Assembly (NCBI RefSeq): GCF_018332695.1
Contig: NZ_BOQN01000067.1
Location: 1-64,000, forward strand
Length of the DNA: 64,000 nucleotides
DNA from: Paractinoplanes toevensis
GTDB taxonomy: Bacteria > Actinomycetota > Actinomycetes > Mycobacteriales > Micromonosporaceae
Direction: 5' to 3'
Positions within the stretch are counted from its first letter, which is position 1; every line of letters starts with the position of its first letter. The position numbers were made by a program, and so were the translations under genes. The notes beneath the pieces are model-generated. The model did no database searches, was not told the DNA's origin, and saw only the letters and a list, made by a program, of their open reading frames with translations. Below, piece by piece: positions 16,404 to 24,467 of this stretch.

Positions 16404-17326
16404 GATTCCTCCCCGGAGAAGGCCTTGGCCCGGCGCATCAGGATCACGGTGACCGCGAGCGCGACCACGAACAGCGCGATCGCGAGGGCGTTGGCGTAGC
16501 CGAGCGCGTTGTACCGGAACCCGACCGTGTAGAGCCACAGTGGATAGGTGAAGGTCGAGCCTTCGGGATAGCCGAAGGACTGGGAGATCCCGGCCCCGAC
16601 GGTGGCCTGCCCGCTGGCGATCGAGCCGGCCACCGCCGCCTGGTCGAAGTACTGCAACGTGTAGATCACGCCGGTGACCGCGGCGAACAGGATCACCGGG
16701 CGGATCGACGGCAGGGTTATCGACTTGAACCGGTGCCAGGCGTTCGCGCCGTCCAGCGACGCGGCCTCGTAGAGGCTCTCCGGAACGCCCAGCACCGCGG
16801 CCAGGAAGATCACCATCAGGTCGCCGATGGCCCACAGTCCGAGCAGGACCAGCGACGGCTTGGCCCAGGTCGGCGAGTTGAACCAGAGCGGACCGCTGAT
16901 CCCGATCTTCTCCAGGAAGTGGTCGACCGGACCGGTGCCCGGCTTCAGCAGGTAGACGAACGCGATGGTGGCGGCCACCGGCGGCACCAGGGCCGGCAGG
17001 TAGAAGACCGTACGGAAGAAGCCGGCGCCCCGCCGCAGCTGGGTGAGCAGCATCGACAGGCCGATCGCCCCGATGATCCGGGCCGGGACGAAGACCGCCA
17101 CCATCCACAGCGTGTTGCGTACGGATTGGAGCAGGAACGGGTCGTCCGCCATCCGCTTGTAGTTGTCCAGCCCTACCCACTGGGGCACGGAGAGCAGGTC
17201 GAACTTCGTGAAGGAGAAGTAGACCGCCGAGATCAGGGGGTAGACGAAGAACACGGCGATCCCGATCAGTGCCGGGGCCAGGAACGACAGCGTCGTCAAA
17301 CTACGACGAAGGCGAATGGCGGACAT
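16400..17326 (-). CDS. csnD: Carbohydrate ABC transporter permease, MalF type
   Basis: A 308-residue permease starting MSAIRLRRSLTTL. It has six predicted helices and the EAA loop ESLYEAASLDGANAWHRFK around residues 187-205. It forms the channel with the MalG-type partner encoded directly downstream. It starts two bases after the stop of the binding-protein gene, so the cluster is tightly packed. The short N-terminus without the extra MalF periplasmic loop is typical of CUT1 systems for oligosaccharides. Confidence 0.87.
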   Translation of the reverse strand: MSAIRLRRSLTTLSFLAPALIGIAVFFVYPLISAVYFSFTKFDLLSVPQWVGLDNYKRMADDPFLLQSVRNTLWMVAVFVPARIIGAIGLSMLLTQLRRGAGFFRTVFYLPALVPPVAATIAFVYLLKPGTGPVDHFLEKIGISGPLWFNSPTWAKPSLVLLGLWAIGDLMVIFLAAVLGVPESLYEAASLDGANAWHRFKSITLPSIRPVILFAAVTGVIYTLQYFDQAAVAGSIASGQATVGAGISQSFGYPEGSTFTYPLWLYTVGFRYNALGYANALAIALFVVALAVTVILMRRAKAFSGEES

Positions 17327-17328
17327 GG

Positions 17329-18639
17329 TCAGCCGCCCAGCTGCATGACGCTGTTGACCTGCTTGTCGGCATCGGCGAGCCCGGCGTTCAGGTCCTTGAC
17401 CTTGCCGGCCTGGTAGGTCAGCAGGAACTGGCCGAAGGTCTCCTGGTAGGCGGGTCCGGACGCGGACGGCGGGGTGGTCTGCGAGTTCGGGCTGTTGAAG
17501 ATGTCGATGAACGCCTTGAAGTCGGGGTCGGCGTTGAGCGTCGGGTCGGCGATCGACTTCGTCGTGGTCGGCACGTTCTTGATCAGCCCGGCCAGCTTGG
17601 TGACGGCGGCGTCGTCCGTGGTCAGGTACTTGATCAGCGCCCAGGCCGCCTCGGGGTTCTTGGCGTTCTTGGAGATGCCCATGATGTTGCCGGTGACGTA
17701 ACCGCCGCCGTACCGGGAGGCGTCACTCGCCGGGAGCGGAGCCACGCCGTACTTCAGGGAAGGTGCCTGGTCCTTGAGGAACGCCAGGCGGTACTCGGCG
17801 TCGATGTTGATCGCGACCTGGCCCTTCTGGAACGCGTTGTCCGCGCTGAACTCGTCGCCGAGGCCGGCCTTGAACTTGGTGAGGTTGGCGTAGCCGTACC
17901 AGTCGACGAGGTTCTTCTGCCAGGTCAGCAGGGTCTTCCAGGCCGGGTCGGTGCCGACCGCGGACTTGCCGTCGTCGGTCAGCCACTTGGCGCCGACGGC
18001 CGGGGCGAGGTGCGCGGCGGCGTTCTCGTAGAAGTCGTAGAGCGGCAGGAAGCCGACCGTCTTCAGCGAGCCGTCCGAGTTGCGTACGGTCAGCTTCTTG
18101 GCGTCCTCGGTCAGCTCGTCGAGGGTCTTGGGCGGGCCGGCGATGCCGGCCTTGGCGAAGAGGTCCTTGTTGTAGAACATGCCGTAGGCGTCGGCGAGGA
18201 ACGGCATTGCGCAGCGCTTGCCGCCGAACTCGGTGTACGACCGGGTGGTCGCGTTCAGCTGGTTGAGGTCCACTTTGTCGCGGTTGATGTACGGGGTGAG
18301 ATCCACCCACGCGCCGGACGAGCAGAACTTGCCGACGATGTCGGTGGAGTAGGAGAGGCCGATGTCCGGTCCGTTGCCGGCGCCGATCGCCTGGGTGACC
18401 TTGGAGTCGTCCTGCCCGGACTTGACCGTGACCTTGATGTTGGGGTGACTCGACTCGAAGTCCTTGATCACCTGGTCGATCGCGTCGGCCTCGCGTTCGG
18501 TGAAGAAGTGCCAGAGCTCGACGGTCCCGGACACCGAGGCGCCAGGGTCGGCGACCTTGTTCTCCTTCGGCGCGGGGGTGCAGGCGGCGGTGGTGAGCAA
18601 GGCAAGGGCAAAAAGGGCAGAGGGTAGCCGTTTGTTCAC
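17329..18639 (-). CDS. csnC: Sugar ABC transporter substrate-binding lipoprotein
   Basis: A 436-residue extracytoplasmic binding protein of the family 1 oligosaccharide type. The lipobox LTTAAC puts the lipidated cysteine at residue 20. The mature protein begins with a charged linker, then VSGTVELWHFFTEREADAID, a common opening of this family. GTG start. It follows the ROK regulator by 21 bp and precedes two permeases. Its probable ligands are glucosamine oligomers released by the secreted chitosanase encoded 2 kb away, as for the equivalent Streptomyces operon. Confidence 0.87.
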   Translation of the reverse strand: MNKRLPSALFALALLTTAACTPAPKENKVADPGASVSGTVELWHFFTEREADAIDQVIKDFESSHPNIKVTVKSGQDDSKVTQAIGAGNGPDIGLSYSTDIVGKFCSSGAWVDLTPYINRDKVDLNQLNATTRSYTEFGGKRCAMPFLADAYGMFYNKDLFAKAGIAGPPKTLDELTEDAKKLTVRNSDGSLKTVGFLPLYDFYENAAAHLAPAVGAKWLTDDGKSAVGTDPAWKTLLTWQKNLVDWYGYANLTKFKAGLGDEFSADNAFQKGQVAINIDAEYRLAFLKDQAPSLKYGVAPLPASDASRYGGGYVTGNIMGISKNAKNPEAAWALIKYLTTDDAAVTKLAGLIKNVPTTTKSIADPTLNADPDFKAFIDIFNSPNSQTTPPSASGPAYQETFGQFLLTYQAGKVKDLNAGLADADKQVNSVMQLGG

Positions 18640-18660
18640 TTTGGGGCCTCTCAGGAAACG

Positions 18661-19833
18661 TCAGCTATCGCGGATGGCAGTGATGAGTGCTTCCCGGATC
18701 GCGGCGAGGCCGGCGTCGAGAGCGCCGAGCAGCACCGCGTCGTCGTCGATGGTGGTGACCGCGATCGAGCTCTCCAGCGGCGCGGCCCGGCGTACCGCGG
18801 TGTTCACCGCGGCCAGCAGGGTCTCGCCGCCGGCCTGGGCGATCGGGCCGGCCAGCACCACCAGATAGGGGTCGAGAACGGCGATCACCGCGGCCAGGCC
18901 GACCGCGACGCGGTCGGCCAGCGTGGTGAGGAATTCGCCGGACGCGGCCGTGGCGGCCCGGACGACCTCGGCCGGGGTGTTCCCGGCGATGCCGTTGTCC
19001 CGGGCCAGTTCCATGATCGCGGCGCCGCCGAAGAGGTCCTGCAGGTCGAGCTTGCGATCCGAGGAATCCGGCGAGTAGAGCGGCATGTAGCCGATCTCGC
19101 CGGCACCGCCGCGGGCGCCGCGGATCAGCTTGCCGGCGATGTCGATGGCCAGACCGAGACCGTCCTGGCCCATCCAGAGCAGCGCGAATCCCTCCGCGTC
19201 CCGGGCGGTGCCGCGCTTGCGCTCGGCCACCGCGGCCAGGTTGACGTCGTTGTCGACGCCCACATGGGTGCCGAGGGCGGCCGCGATCTCCGGCACCAGG
19301 CCGGCCCGGCCGAAGCCGGGCACGTCGACGTGCCGGATGGTCTCGGTGCGGGCGTCCCAGGAGCCGGGCACGCCGAGCTGCACGTGGCCGATCCGGTCGG
19401 CCGGGACGAGGGCCTGATCGCGCAGCCGGGCGACGACGTCGACGAGCGCGATGGCGGGTTCGGTGCCGAGGAAGTCGATGCGCGACTCGAACCGGGCGCG
19501 GACGGCGCCGGTCAGGTCGCAGAGGGCGGCGGTCACCGACGGCGTGCCGCTGGTGCCGATGTCGCGCACGGAGACCGCGACCGCGTACGCCGCATCGGGG
19601 TTCGCCGCGTAGATCTCGGCGTTCGGCCCCGGGCGGCCACTGTTGTGGCCCACCACATTGACCAGGCCGGCGTCGGTGAGTCGGCGCAGCACCTCGGAGA
19701 TGGTCGGGGTGGACAGGGCGGTGAGCTTGCGCAAGTCGGAGCGGGTGAGCATCCCTGGGTCGAGCAGGTGCGCTAGAGCGGCGCTCTCGTTCATGGCGCG
19801 GAGCAGCTTGGACGAGCCGGCCAGACGCGTCAA
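18661..19833 (-). CDS. csnR: ROK-family repressor of chitosan genes, CsnR-like
   Basis: A 390-residue regulator. The N-terminal winged helix-turn-helix covers about residues 5-75, with LTRSDLRKLTALSTPTISEVLRRL as the helix-turn-helix. A C-terminal ROK sugar-kinase-like domain follows (GVDNDVNLAA, GAGEIGYMPL). The start is set at TTG 19833: AGGGAG lies five bases upstream, and a consensus promoter occupies the longer open frame. The usual ROK zinc-site CxCG cluster is not apparent. It heads its own ABC operon and probably represses both this operon and the divergent chitosanase until an oligosaccharide inducer binds. Confidence 0.87.
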   Translation of the reverse strand: MTRLAGSSKLLRAMNESAALAHLLDPGMLTRSDLRKLTALSTPTISEVLRRLTDAGLVNVVGHNSGRPGPNAEIYAANPDAAYAVAVSVRDIGTSGTPSVTAALCDLTGAVRARFESRIDFLGTEPAIALVDVVARLRDQALVPADRIGHVQLGVPGSWDARTETIRHVDVPGFGRAGLVPEIAAALGTHVGVDNDVNLAAVAERKRGTARDAEGFALLWMGQDGLGLAIDIAGKLIRGARGGAGEIGYMPLYSPDSSDRKLDLQDLFGGAAIMELARDNGIAGNTPAEVVRAATAASGEFLTTLADRVAVGLAAVIAVLDPYLVVLAGPIAQAGGETLLAAVNTAVRRAAPLESSIAVTTIDDDAVLLGALDAGLAAIREALITAIRDS

Positions 19834-19853
19834 CGGGGCTCCCTGCGGATAGG

Positions 19854-19872
19854 CAAACTGACTAACAGTTGC
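19854..19872. promoter_or_regulatory. Candidate ROK operator at csnR start site
   Basis: AAACTG at 19855-19860, ACTAA, then CAGTT at 19866-19870 form a dyad immediately downstream of the csnR -10 box. A repressor bound here would cover the transcription start. A related sequence lies in the divergent chitosanase promoter. Confidence 0.6.
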
Positions 19873-19876
19873 TCGG

Positions 19877-19905
19877 ACGGTAGACAGAGCCCTCCCCCAT
19901 GTCAA
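19877..19905 (-). promoter_or_regulatory. csnR operon promoter
   Basis: On the minus strand a perfect TTGACA (19905-19900), a 17-base spacer and TACCGT (19882-19877) form a near-consensus housekeeping promoter. The start codon therefore must lie downstream, supporting TTG 19833. Confidence 0.8.
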
Positions 19906-19943
19906 GGCCCATCAAGCAGGCTAGACCACCTCATCGAAGCCTA

Positions 19944-19972
19944 TTGATAAACCTGGTTAACTGTTCTAGCGT
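19944..19972 (+). promoter_or_regulatory. Chitosanase promoter with embedded operator
   Basis: TTGATA (19944-19949), 17 bases and TAGCGT (19967-19972) fit a housekeeping promoter pointing at the chitosanase. The spacer holds AACCTGGTTAACTGTT (19950-19965), which aligns with the csnR operator (AAAC, TG, TAAC, GTT in common). Repressor binding here would block polymerase. Confidence 0.7.
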
Positions 19973-20025
19973 CACTGCCCATCACGCGCGTGATCCCCTT
20001 CATCCCCCCTCCCCACAGGAGTGCC

Positions 20026-21249
20026 ATGAAACGCGTGCGGGCAGTCGCATATGCCTCACTTGGCCTGGTCGTCCCCGCTGCAGCCATCGCTTATGGGCTG
20101 CTTCCGGCCAGCGCCGCCGTAGCCGGCCCGATCAAGGGACTCGGCAGCAAGTGCATCGACGTCGCTGGCGGTTCCAGCGCCAACGGCTCCGCCGTGCAGC
20201 TCTACGACTGCAACGGCAGTGCCGCCCAGCAGTGGACCGTCGGGAACACCGACAACACCATCCGGGCGCTCGGCAAGTGCCTCGACGTCACCTCCGCCTC
20301 GACCGCGAACGGAGCGAAGATCCAGCTCTACGACTGCAACGCCACCGGCGCGCAGAAGTGGACCGTGTCCAACGGAGCGCTGGTCAACAGCGGGTCGGGC
20401 AAGTGCCTCGACGTGACCGACAAGAGCACGGCGAACGGCGCTCGGTTGCAGATCTGGACGTGCTCGAACACCGCGAACCAGACTTGGGCCATGCCCGGTG
20501 GAACCAGTCCCACAACACCGCCCACCTCGTCACCCACCTCTGCCCCTTCAGGCAAGAGCCTGGACGATCCGGCGAAGAAGGACGTCGCCATGCAGCTGGT
20601 CTCGGCGGCGGAGAACTCGTCGCTGAACTGGCGGGCCCAGTTCGCCTACATCGAGGACATCGGCGACGGCCGCGGCTACACCGCGGGCATCATCGGGTTC
20701 TGCTCCGGGACCGGCGACATGCTGGAACTGGTGGAGGCGTACACGGCCACCAAGCCGTCCAACGTGCTCGCCAAGTACCTCCCGGCGCTGCGCAACGTCG
20801 ACGGGACCGACTCGCACTCCGGTCTCGACCCCAACTTCACCAAGGACTGGAAGACCGCCGCGGCCGACTCGGTGTTCCAGGCAGCTCAGGAAGCCGAACG
20901 CGACCGGGTCTACTTCAACCCGTCGGTGCGGGACGGTAAGAGCGACGGCGTGCGGGCGCTCGGCCAGTTCGCCTACTACGACGCCTCGGTCATGCACGGT
21001 TACGAGGGCTTCCGGTCCATCCGCAGCCGCGCCCTGACCAAGGCGAAGCCGCCCTCGCAGGGCGGTGACGAGCGCGCCTGGCTCAACGTCTTCCTCAACG
21101 AGCGGGTCGTCGAGATGAAGAAGGAGGAGGCGCACTCCGACACCTCGCGGGTCGACACGGCCCAGCGCGTCTTCCTCAACAACAGCAACTTCGACCTGAA
21201 CACGCCGCTGGACTTCGCGGTCTACGGCGAGAACTTCCACATCGGCTGA
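20026..21249 (+). CDS. csnA: Secreted GH46 chitosanase with ricin-type lectin domain
   Basis: A 407-residue exoenzyme that endo-hydrolyses chitosan to glucosamine oligomers. A signal peptide covers 1 to about 33. A ricin-B-like beta-trefoil follows at about 34-156, with three repeats ending QQW, QKW and QTW. A Pro/Thr/Ser linker runs to about 178, then the GH46 domain to 407. Catalytic Glu196 (AAENSS) and Asp214 (IGDGRGYT) have the same 18-residue spacing as Glu22/Asp40 of the Streptomyces N174 enzyme. AGGAG at 20017-20021 supports the ATG. It is divergent from csnR and probably repressed by it. The lectin domain on the N-terminal side is unusual for this family and may bind polymer or cell wall. 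Confidence 0.93.
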   Translation: MKRVRAVAYASLGLVVPAAAIAYGLLPASAAVAGPIKGLGSKCIDVAGGSSANGSAVQLYDCNGSAAQQWTVGNTDNTIRALGKCLDVTSASTANGAKIQLYDCNATGAQKWTVSNGALVNSGSGKCLDVTDKSTANGARLQIWTCSNTANQTWAMPGGTSPTTPPTSSPTSAPSGKSLDDPAKKDVAMQLVSAAENSSLNWRAQFAYIEDIGDGRGYTAGIIGFCSGTGDMLELVEAYTATKPSNVLAKYLPALRNVDGTDSHSGLDPNFTKDWKTAAADSVFQAAQEAERDRVYFNPSVRDGKSDGVRALGQFAYYDASVMHGYEGFRSIRSRALTKAKPPSQGGDERAWLNVFLNERVVEMKKEEAHSDTSRVDTAQRVFLNNSNFDLNTPLDFAVYGENFHIG

Positions 21250-21259
21250 TATACCGGGC

Positions 21260-21285
21260 ACCCGGGGCGCTTCGGCGCCCCGGGT
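21260..21285 (+). terminator. Chitosanase terminator with UUCG tetraloop
   Basis: A perfect 11-bp stem (ACCCGGGGCGC with GCGCCCCGGGT) closes a TTCG loop starting ten bases after the chitosanase stop. cUUCGg loops are exceptionally stable. The end of the hairpin also overlaps the TACCTT hexamer proposed for the next gene. Confidence 0.85.
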
Positions 21286-21297
21286 ACCTTGTCGGTC

Positions 21298-21951
21298 ATG
21301 GTCGATCTTCTGCTCGCCGGCGCGGCGGTGGTGGTTCTCGTCGCGGTGACCGTGGTGCTGGTCCGGGGCGAGCGCCGCGGCCTGGTCGCCCTGGTGGCGC
21401 TGCTCGTGCTGGCGGCCGGCACGTTCGCGGTGGCGGTCTACCACCGCGCGTCCACCGGCGACGAATCGGACAGCGTTCTTCCTGATCTGCCGATCGCGGT
21501 GTCCAGCCCGGCCGCCCAGGGTCTCGGGGCGGCGATGCTGCACGTCGAGGTGCCGATGGGAAGCGGCGACAAATACCCGCAGGGTGCGATCTGGCTCGAT
21601 CCGCCGCGGGCCGGCACCGACGCCTACACCGGCGACCTCTCGCTGCTCTGCTCGACGCCGGGCAAGACCGATCATGATCAGAACTGCACGGGCGGCGATC
21701 AACGCGTGTGGACCGTCGAACCGCTCGAGAAGCGGGCCCTGGTCAGCCCGGCCACCGGTGATCCGTTCGCCGATCCGGCGGCCTGCGACGAGGGCAACGT
21801 CAGCTATCAGCCGGGCTATCTGGAGCTGGTCGCCGGCAAGGGGTACTGCGCGCGCATCGCCGATCGCGTCTTCGCGCTGCGGATCCCGAGTTTTCCGGCC
21901 GATCAGCCGCTACCGAAGGCGCTGAGCGCCGAGGTCGCGGTCCTCGGGTGA
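21298..21951 (+). CDS. Two-helix membrane-anchored hypothetical protein
   Basis: A 217-residue protein with two hydrophobic helices near residues 3-22 and 28-49 separated by GERRG, followed by an extracytoplasmic domain of about 165 residues. That domain has six cysteines (LLCSTP, NCTGG, ACDEG, YCARI and others), which suggests disulfides. TACCTT lies seven bases before the ATG, so a leaderless transcript is possible. A TTG further upstream in frame falls within the promoter. No family recognised, and no clear tie to the chitosan genes. Confidence 0.6.
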   Translation: MVDLLLAGAAVVVLVAVTVVLVRGERRGLVALVALLVLAAGTFAVAVYHRASTGDESDSVLPDLPIAVSSPAAQGLGAAMLHVEVPMGSGDKYPQGAIWLDPPRAGTDAYTGDLSLLCSTPGKTDHDQNCTGGDQRVWTVEPLEKRALVSPATGDPFADPAACDEGNVSYQPGYLELVAGKGYCARIADRVFALRIPSFPADQPLPKALSAEVAVLG

Positions 21952-22008
21952 AAACCGACATAGCGGGCCTGGTTGTCCGGCCTCTCAAGCGTCCATTAGG
22001 TTCAGATG

Positions 22009-22854
22009 GTGTCAACGATGGTGCCTACGCTGTTCGCCGGGCTGGTCGATGACGCCTCTTTGCTTCCGCCCAGTCTCATCGGCCTGCCCGATGCCGTGGC
22101 CAAGCACGTCGAGCACCGCGGGGCCTGGTTCGCCGGACTGCTCGGTCCGCTCCTGATCCCCGCCTCATTGATAAGCGTCGAAATGCCTCGGCGTGAGCTG
22201 CCGGTCGCGCTGGTCGGCGACGTCGCGGTCGGCGCGATGCCGATCGCGGTCGAGAAACTGCGCGCGGCCGGGGCGGTGGTCTTCCACCTCGAGGCGCCGG
22301 TGGCCCGGCGCGGCGAAGACCCGCAACCCGGGCTCAGTGATCTGCGCACGCTGGCCGAGCAGGACAAAGACCTCCAGGTGTACGCCGAGATCCCGCTCAG
22401 CTGGGGTCTCCTCGGCGCGCTGGACACGGTGGCCGAGTGCCGGGCCGCGAGCCTGCGGATGGCCCCCAAGTTCCGGGTCGGTGGGCTGGCCGCCGAGTTG
22501 TTCCCCACCCCGGTCGAACTGGCCGCGGTGATCTGCGCCTGCCGCGACCGGGAGTTGCCGTTCCGGCTGGCCGCCGGCCTGCGCCACGCGATCCGGCACA
22601 CCGACCCGGAGACCGGCTTCACCCACCACGGCTTCCTCAACGTGGTGGCCGCCGGCATCCTCGCGGCCGAGGGCGCCGAGGTGGCCGAGGTGGCCGAGGT
22701 GCTGGCCGCGACCCATCCGCTGCCCCTGGTCGAGCCGTGCCGGCGGCGGCGCGACGACACCCGTCCGCTGTTCGTCGGCTTCGGCGCGGCCAGCGTGGTC
22801 GAGCCCCTGACCGAGCTGATCCGGCTCGGCCTGATCAACGGTGGTCCCGAATGA
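22009..22854 (+). CDS. Conserved hypothetical protein coupled to fahA
   Basis: A 281-residue soluble protein of no recognised family. Notable features are the opening LFAGLVDDASLLPP, alternating hydrophobic strands and helices compatible with a TIM-barrel-like fold (VYAEIPLSWG, RMAPKFRVGG, FRLAAGLRHAI), and His/Asp-rich IRHTDPETGFTHHGFLN. It overlaps fumarylacetoacetase by ATGA and is therefore probably co-translated with it, hinting at a role in aromatic breakdown. TAGGTT lies exactly six bases before GTG 22009, which is preferred over ATG 22006. Confidence 0.7.
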   Translation: MSTMVPTLFAGLVDDASLLPPSLIGLPDAVAKHVEHRGAWFAGLLGPLLIPASLISVEMPRRELPVALVGDVAVGAMPIAVEKLRAAGAVVFHLEAPVARRGEDPQPGLSDLRTLAEQDKDLQVYAEIPLSWGLLGALDTVAECRAASLRMAPKFRVGGLAAELFPTPVELAAVICACRDRELPFRLAAGLRHAIRHTDPETGFTHHGFLNVVAAGILAAEGAEVAEVAEVLAATHPLPLVEPCRRRRDDTRPLFVGFGAASVVEPLTELIRLGLINGGPE

Positions 22855-23948
22855 GCCGGTACGGCAGCGAAAACCTTCCCTACGGCGTCTTCAGCCGGCC
22901 GCGTGGCGAGCGCCGTCTCGGCGTACGCCTGGGGTCCTCGGTTGTTGATCTTTCGTCGTTGGGTGGGCAGTTGGCCGCGGCGACGCTGAATCCCCTGCTC
23001 GCGGCCGGTCCGGCCGAATGGGCGGCGGCCCGGGCCGCGGTCGCCGACCTGGTCTCCGGCTCGCCGGAGCGCATTCCGCTCAGCGAGGTCACCCTGCATC
23101 TGCCGTTCGAGGTGGCCGACTACACCGACTTCTACTCGTCCGAGCACCACGCGCGGAACGTGTCGGCGATCCTGCGGCCCGGTGAGTCGGGCCTGCCGCC
23201 GCACTGGAAACATCTGCCGATCGGCTATCACGGCCGGTCGAGCACGGTGGTGGTGTCCGGCACCCCGATCCGGCGGCCGCACGGGCAGCTCGGCGAGGGC
23301 GTGTTCGGGCCGTCCCGGCGGCTCGACGTCGAGGCCGAGGTCGGGTTCGTGGTGGGGGTGCCCGGCCGGCGGCTGCGCACCACCGACTTCGCCGACCACG
23401 TCTTCGGGATCACCCTGGTCAACGACTGGTCCGCCCGCGACATCCAGGCCTGGGAATACCGTCCGCTCGGCCCGTTCCTGGCCAAGTCGTTCGCCACCTC
23501 GGTGTCGCCGTGGGTGGTGCCGCTCTCGGCGCTGTCCTCCGTTGTGGCGTTGCCGCAAGATCCGCCGCCACTCGACTATCTGCAGCCGGCCGGGCCGGCC
23601 TTCGATCTGCGGCTGTCGGTCGAGTGGAACGACACCCGGGTGTCCGCGCCGCCGTTCGCCTCGATGTACTGGACCGCCGCCCAGCAGTTGGCCCACCTGA
23701 CCAGCAACGGCGCCTCGGTGCGCACCGGTGATCTGTTCGCCTCCGGCACCGTCTCCGGGCCGGCTCGCGAGGAGGTCGGCTCGTTCCTCGAACTCACCCG
23801 CAACGGCGCCGAGCCGGTGAAGCTCACCGATGGCAGCGTGCGCGGTTTCCTCGAGGACGGCGACAAGGTCACCATCAGCGGTACGGCCATCGGCGCGGCC
23901 GGCGTGGAAATCGGTCTGGGCGAGGTAACCGGAACCGTAGTGCCCTAG
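22851..23948 (+). CDS. fahA: Fumarylacetoacetase
   Basis: Hydrolyses fumarylacetoacetate to fumarate and acetoacetate, the last step of tyrosine and homogentisate breakdown. The 365-residue protein has the SH3-like N-terminal domain and the FAH catalytic fold, with DFYSSEHHARNV near 86, YHGRSSTVVVSG near 127, the metal ligands in EAEVGFVVG near 161 and VNDWSARDIQAWEYRPLGPF near 191. ATG 22851 overlaps the upstream hypothetical gene. hppD lies 8.3 kb downstream, but homogentisate dioxygenase and maleylacetoacetate isomerase are not in this window. Its product fumarate fits the nearby fumarase genes. Confidence 0.95.
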   Translation: MSRYGSENLPYGVFSRPRGERRLGVRLGSSVVDLSSLGGQLAAATLNPLLAAGPAEWAAARAAVADLVSGSPERIPLSEVTLHLPFEVADYTDFYSSEHHARNVSAILRPGESGLPPHWKHLPIGYHGRSSTVVVSGTPIRRPHGQLGEGVFGPSRRLDVEAEVGFVVGVPGRRLRTTDFADHVFGITLVNDWSARDIQAWEYRPLGPFLAKSFATSVSPWVVPLSALSSVVALPQDPPPLDYLQPAGPAFDLRLSVEWNDTRVSAPPFASMYWTAAQQLAHLTSNGASVRTGDLFASGTVSGPAREEVGSFLELTRNGAEPVKLTDGSVRGFLEDGDKVTISGTAIGAAGVEIGLGEVTGTVVP

Positions 23949-23994
23949 CGCCCGCGCGCCTTACCCTCGTAGCGTGTACGCGGGAGGTCACTCT

Positions 23995-24453
23995 ATGTCC
24001 ACCGTCGCGGTGACACGCCTGATCGAGGCACCGGTCGCCTCGGTCTGGCAGGTGTTCACCGACCTGGCCCGGCGACGGGACTGGTTGTCGGCCGTAACGC
24101 GGGTCGAGGTGCTCAGCAAGGGTCCGTTCGGCGCCGGTACGGCATGGCGCGAGACCCGGCCGATGGCCGACGGTGGCGAGATCACCGAGGAGTTTCACGT
24201 GCTCGAATGCGTGATCCCGGATCGGTTCGTGGTCACCTCACCGGGCATCGGCGCCGACTACACGATGACCTACTCGTTCGTACCGGTCGTCTCCGGCCGG
24301 CACCGCGGCGGCACGATGGTCACCGTCGTACAGGATGGTGGCGCGACCCAACCGGGCGGCCGTCTCCTCGCGCTGATCTTCGGCGGTTTGGCCGCCGGCA
24401 CCGCCGAGGTGGCGATGCGCCGCGACCTGGACGACCTGGCCGCCGTGGCCTGA
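23995..24453 (+). CDS. SRPBCC-superfamily (polyketide cyclase/dehydrase-like) protein
   Basis: A 152-residue START/Bet v1-like helix-grip protein. It opens VAVTRLIEAPVASVWQVFTDLARRRDW, the usual first strand and helix of the family, and ends with a long amphipathic helix. Such proteins bind hydrophobic ligands in a cavity, and catalysis cannot be predicted. ATG 23995 has GGGAGG seven bases upstream. GTG 23974 is an alternative, because TACCCT lies six bases before it, but that position is more simply the transcription start. Probably monocistronic. Confidence 0.8.
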   Translation: MSTVAVTRLIEAPVASVWQVFTDLARRRDWLSAVTRVEVLSKGPFGAGTAWRETRPMADGGEITEEFHVLECVIPDRFVVTSPGIGADYTMTYSFVPVVSGRHRGGTMVTVVQDGGATQPGGRLLALIFGGLAAGTAEVAMRRDLDDLAAVA

Positions 24454-24455
24454 CA

Positions 24456-24461
24456 TAGTCT
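24456..24461 (+). promoter_or_regulatory. -10 hexamer for leaderless propeller-protein transcript
   Basis: TAGTCT followed by six bases and the GTG start at 24468, overlapping the end of the SRPBCC gene region. No ribosome-binding sequence precedes the start codon. Confidence 0.4.
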
Positions 24462-24467
24462 CGGCTG

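Noticed and set aside
15522..17180. Long upstream extensions of the permease and glycosidase frames
   Set aside because: The extra codons lie in another frame of the neighbouring permease. GTGA overlaps and family start positions fix the true starts at 16403 and 15525.
13124..18639. A cellobiose or N,N'-diacetylchitobiose (Das-type) uptake system
   Set aside because: Gene order with a leading ROK regulator, GH4 and BadF-type kinase, plus the adjacent chitosanase with a related operator, fits chitosan oligomers better. Transport data would be needed to exclude the others.
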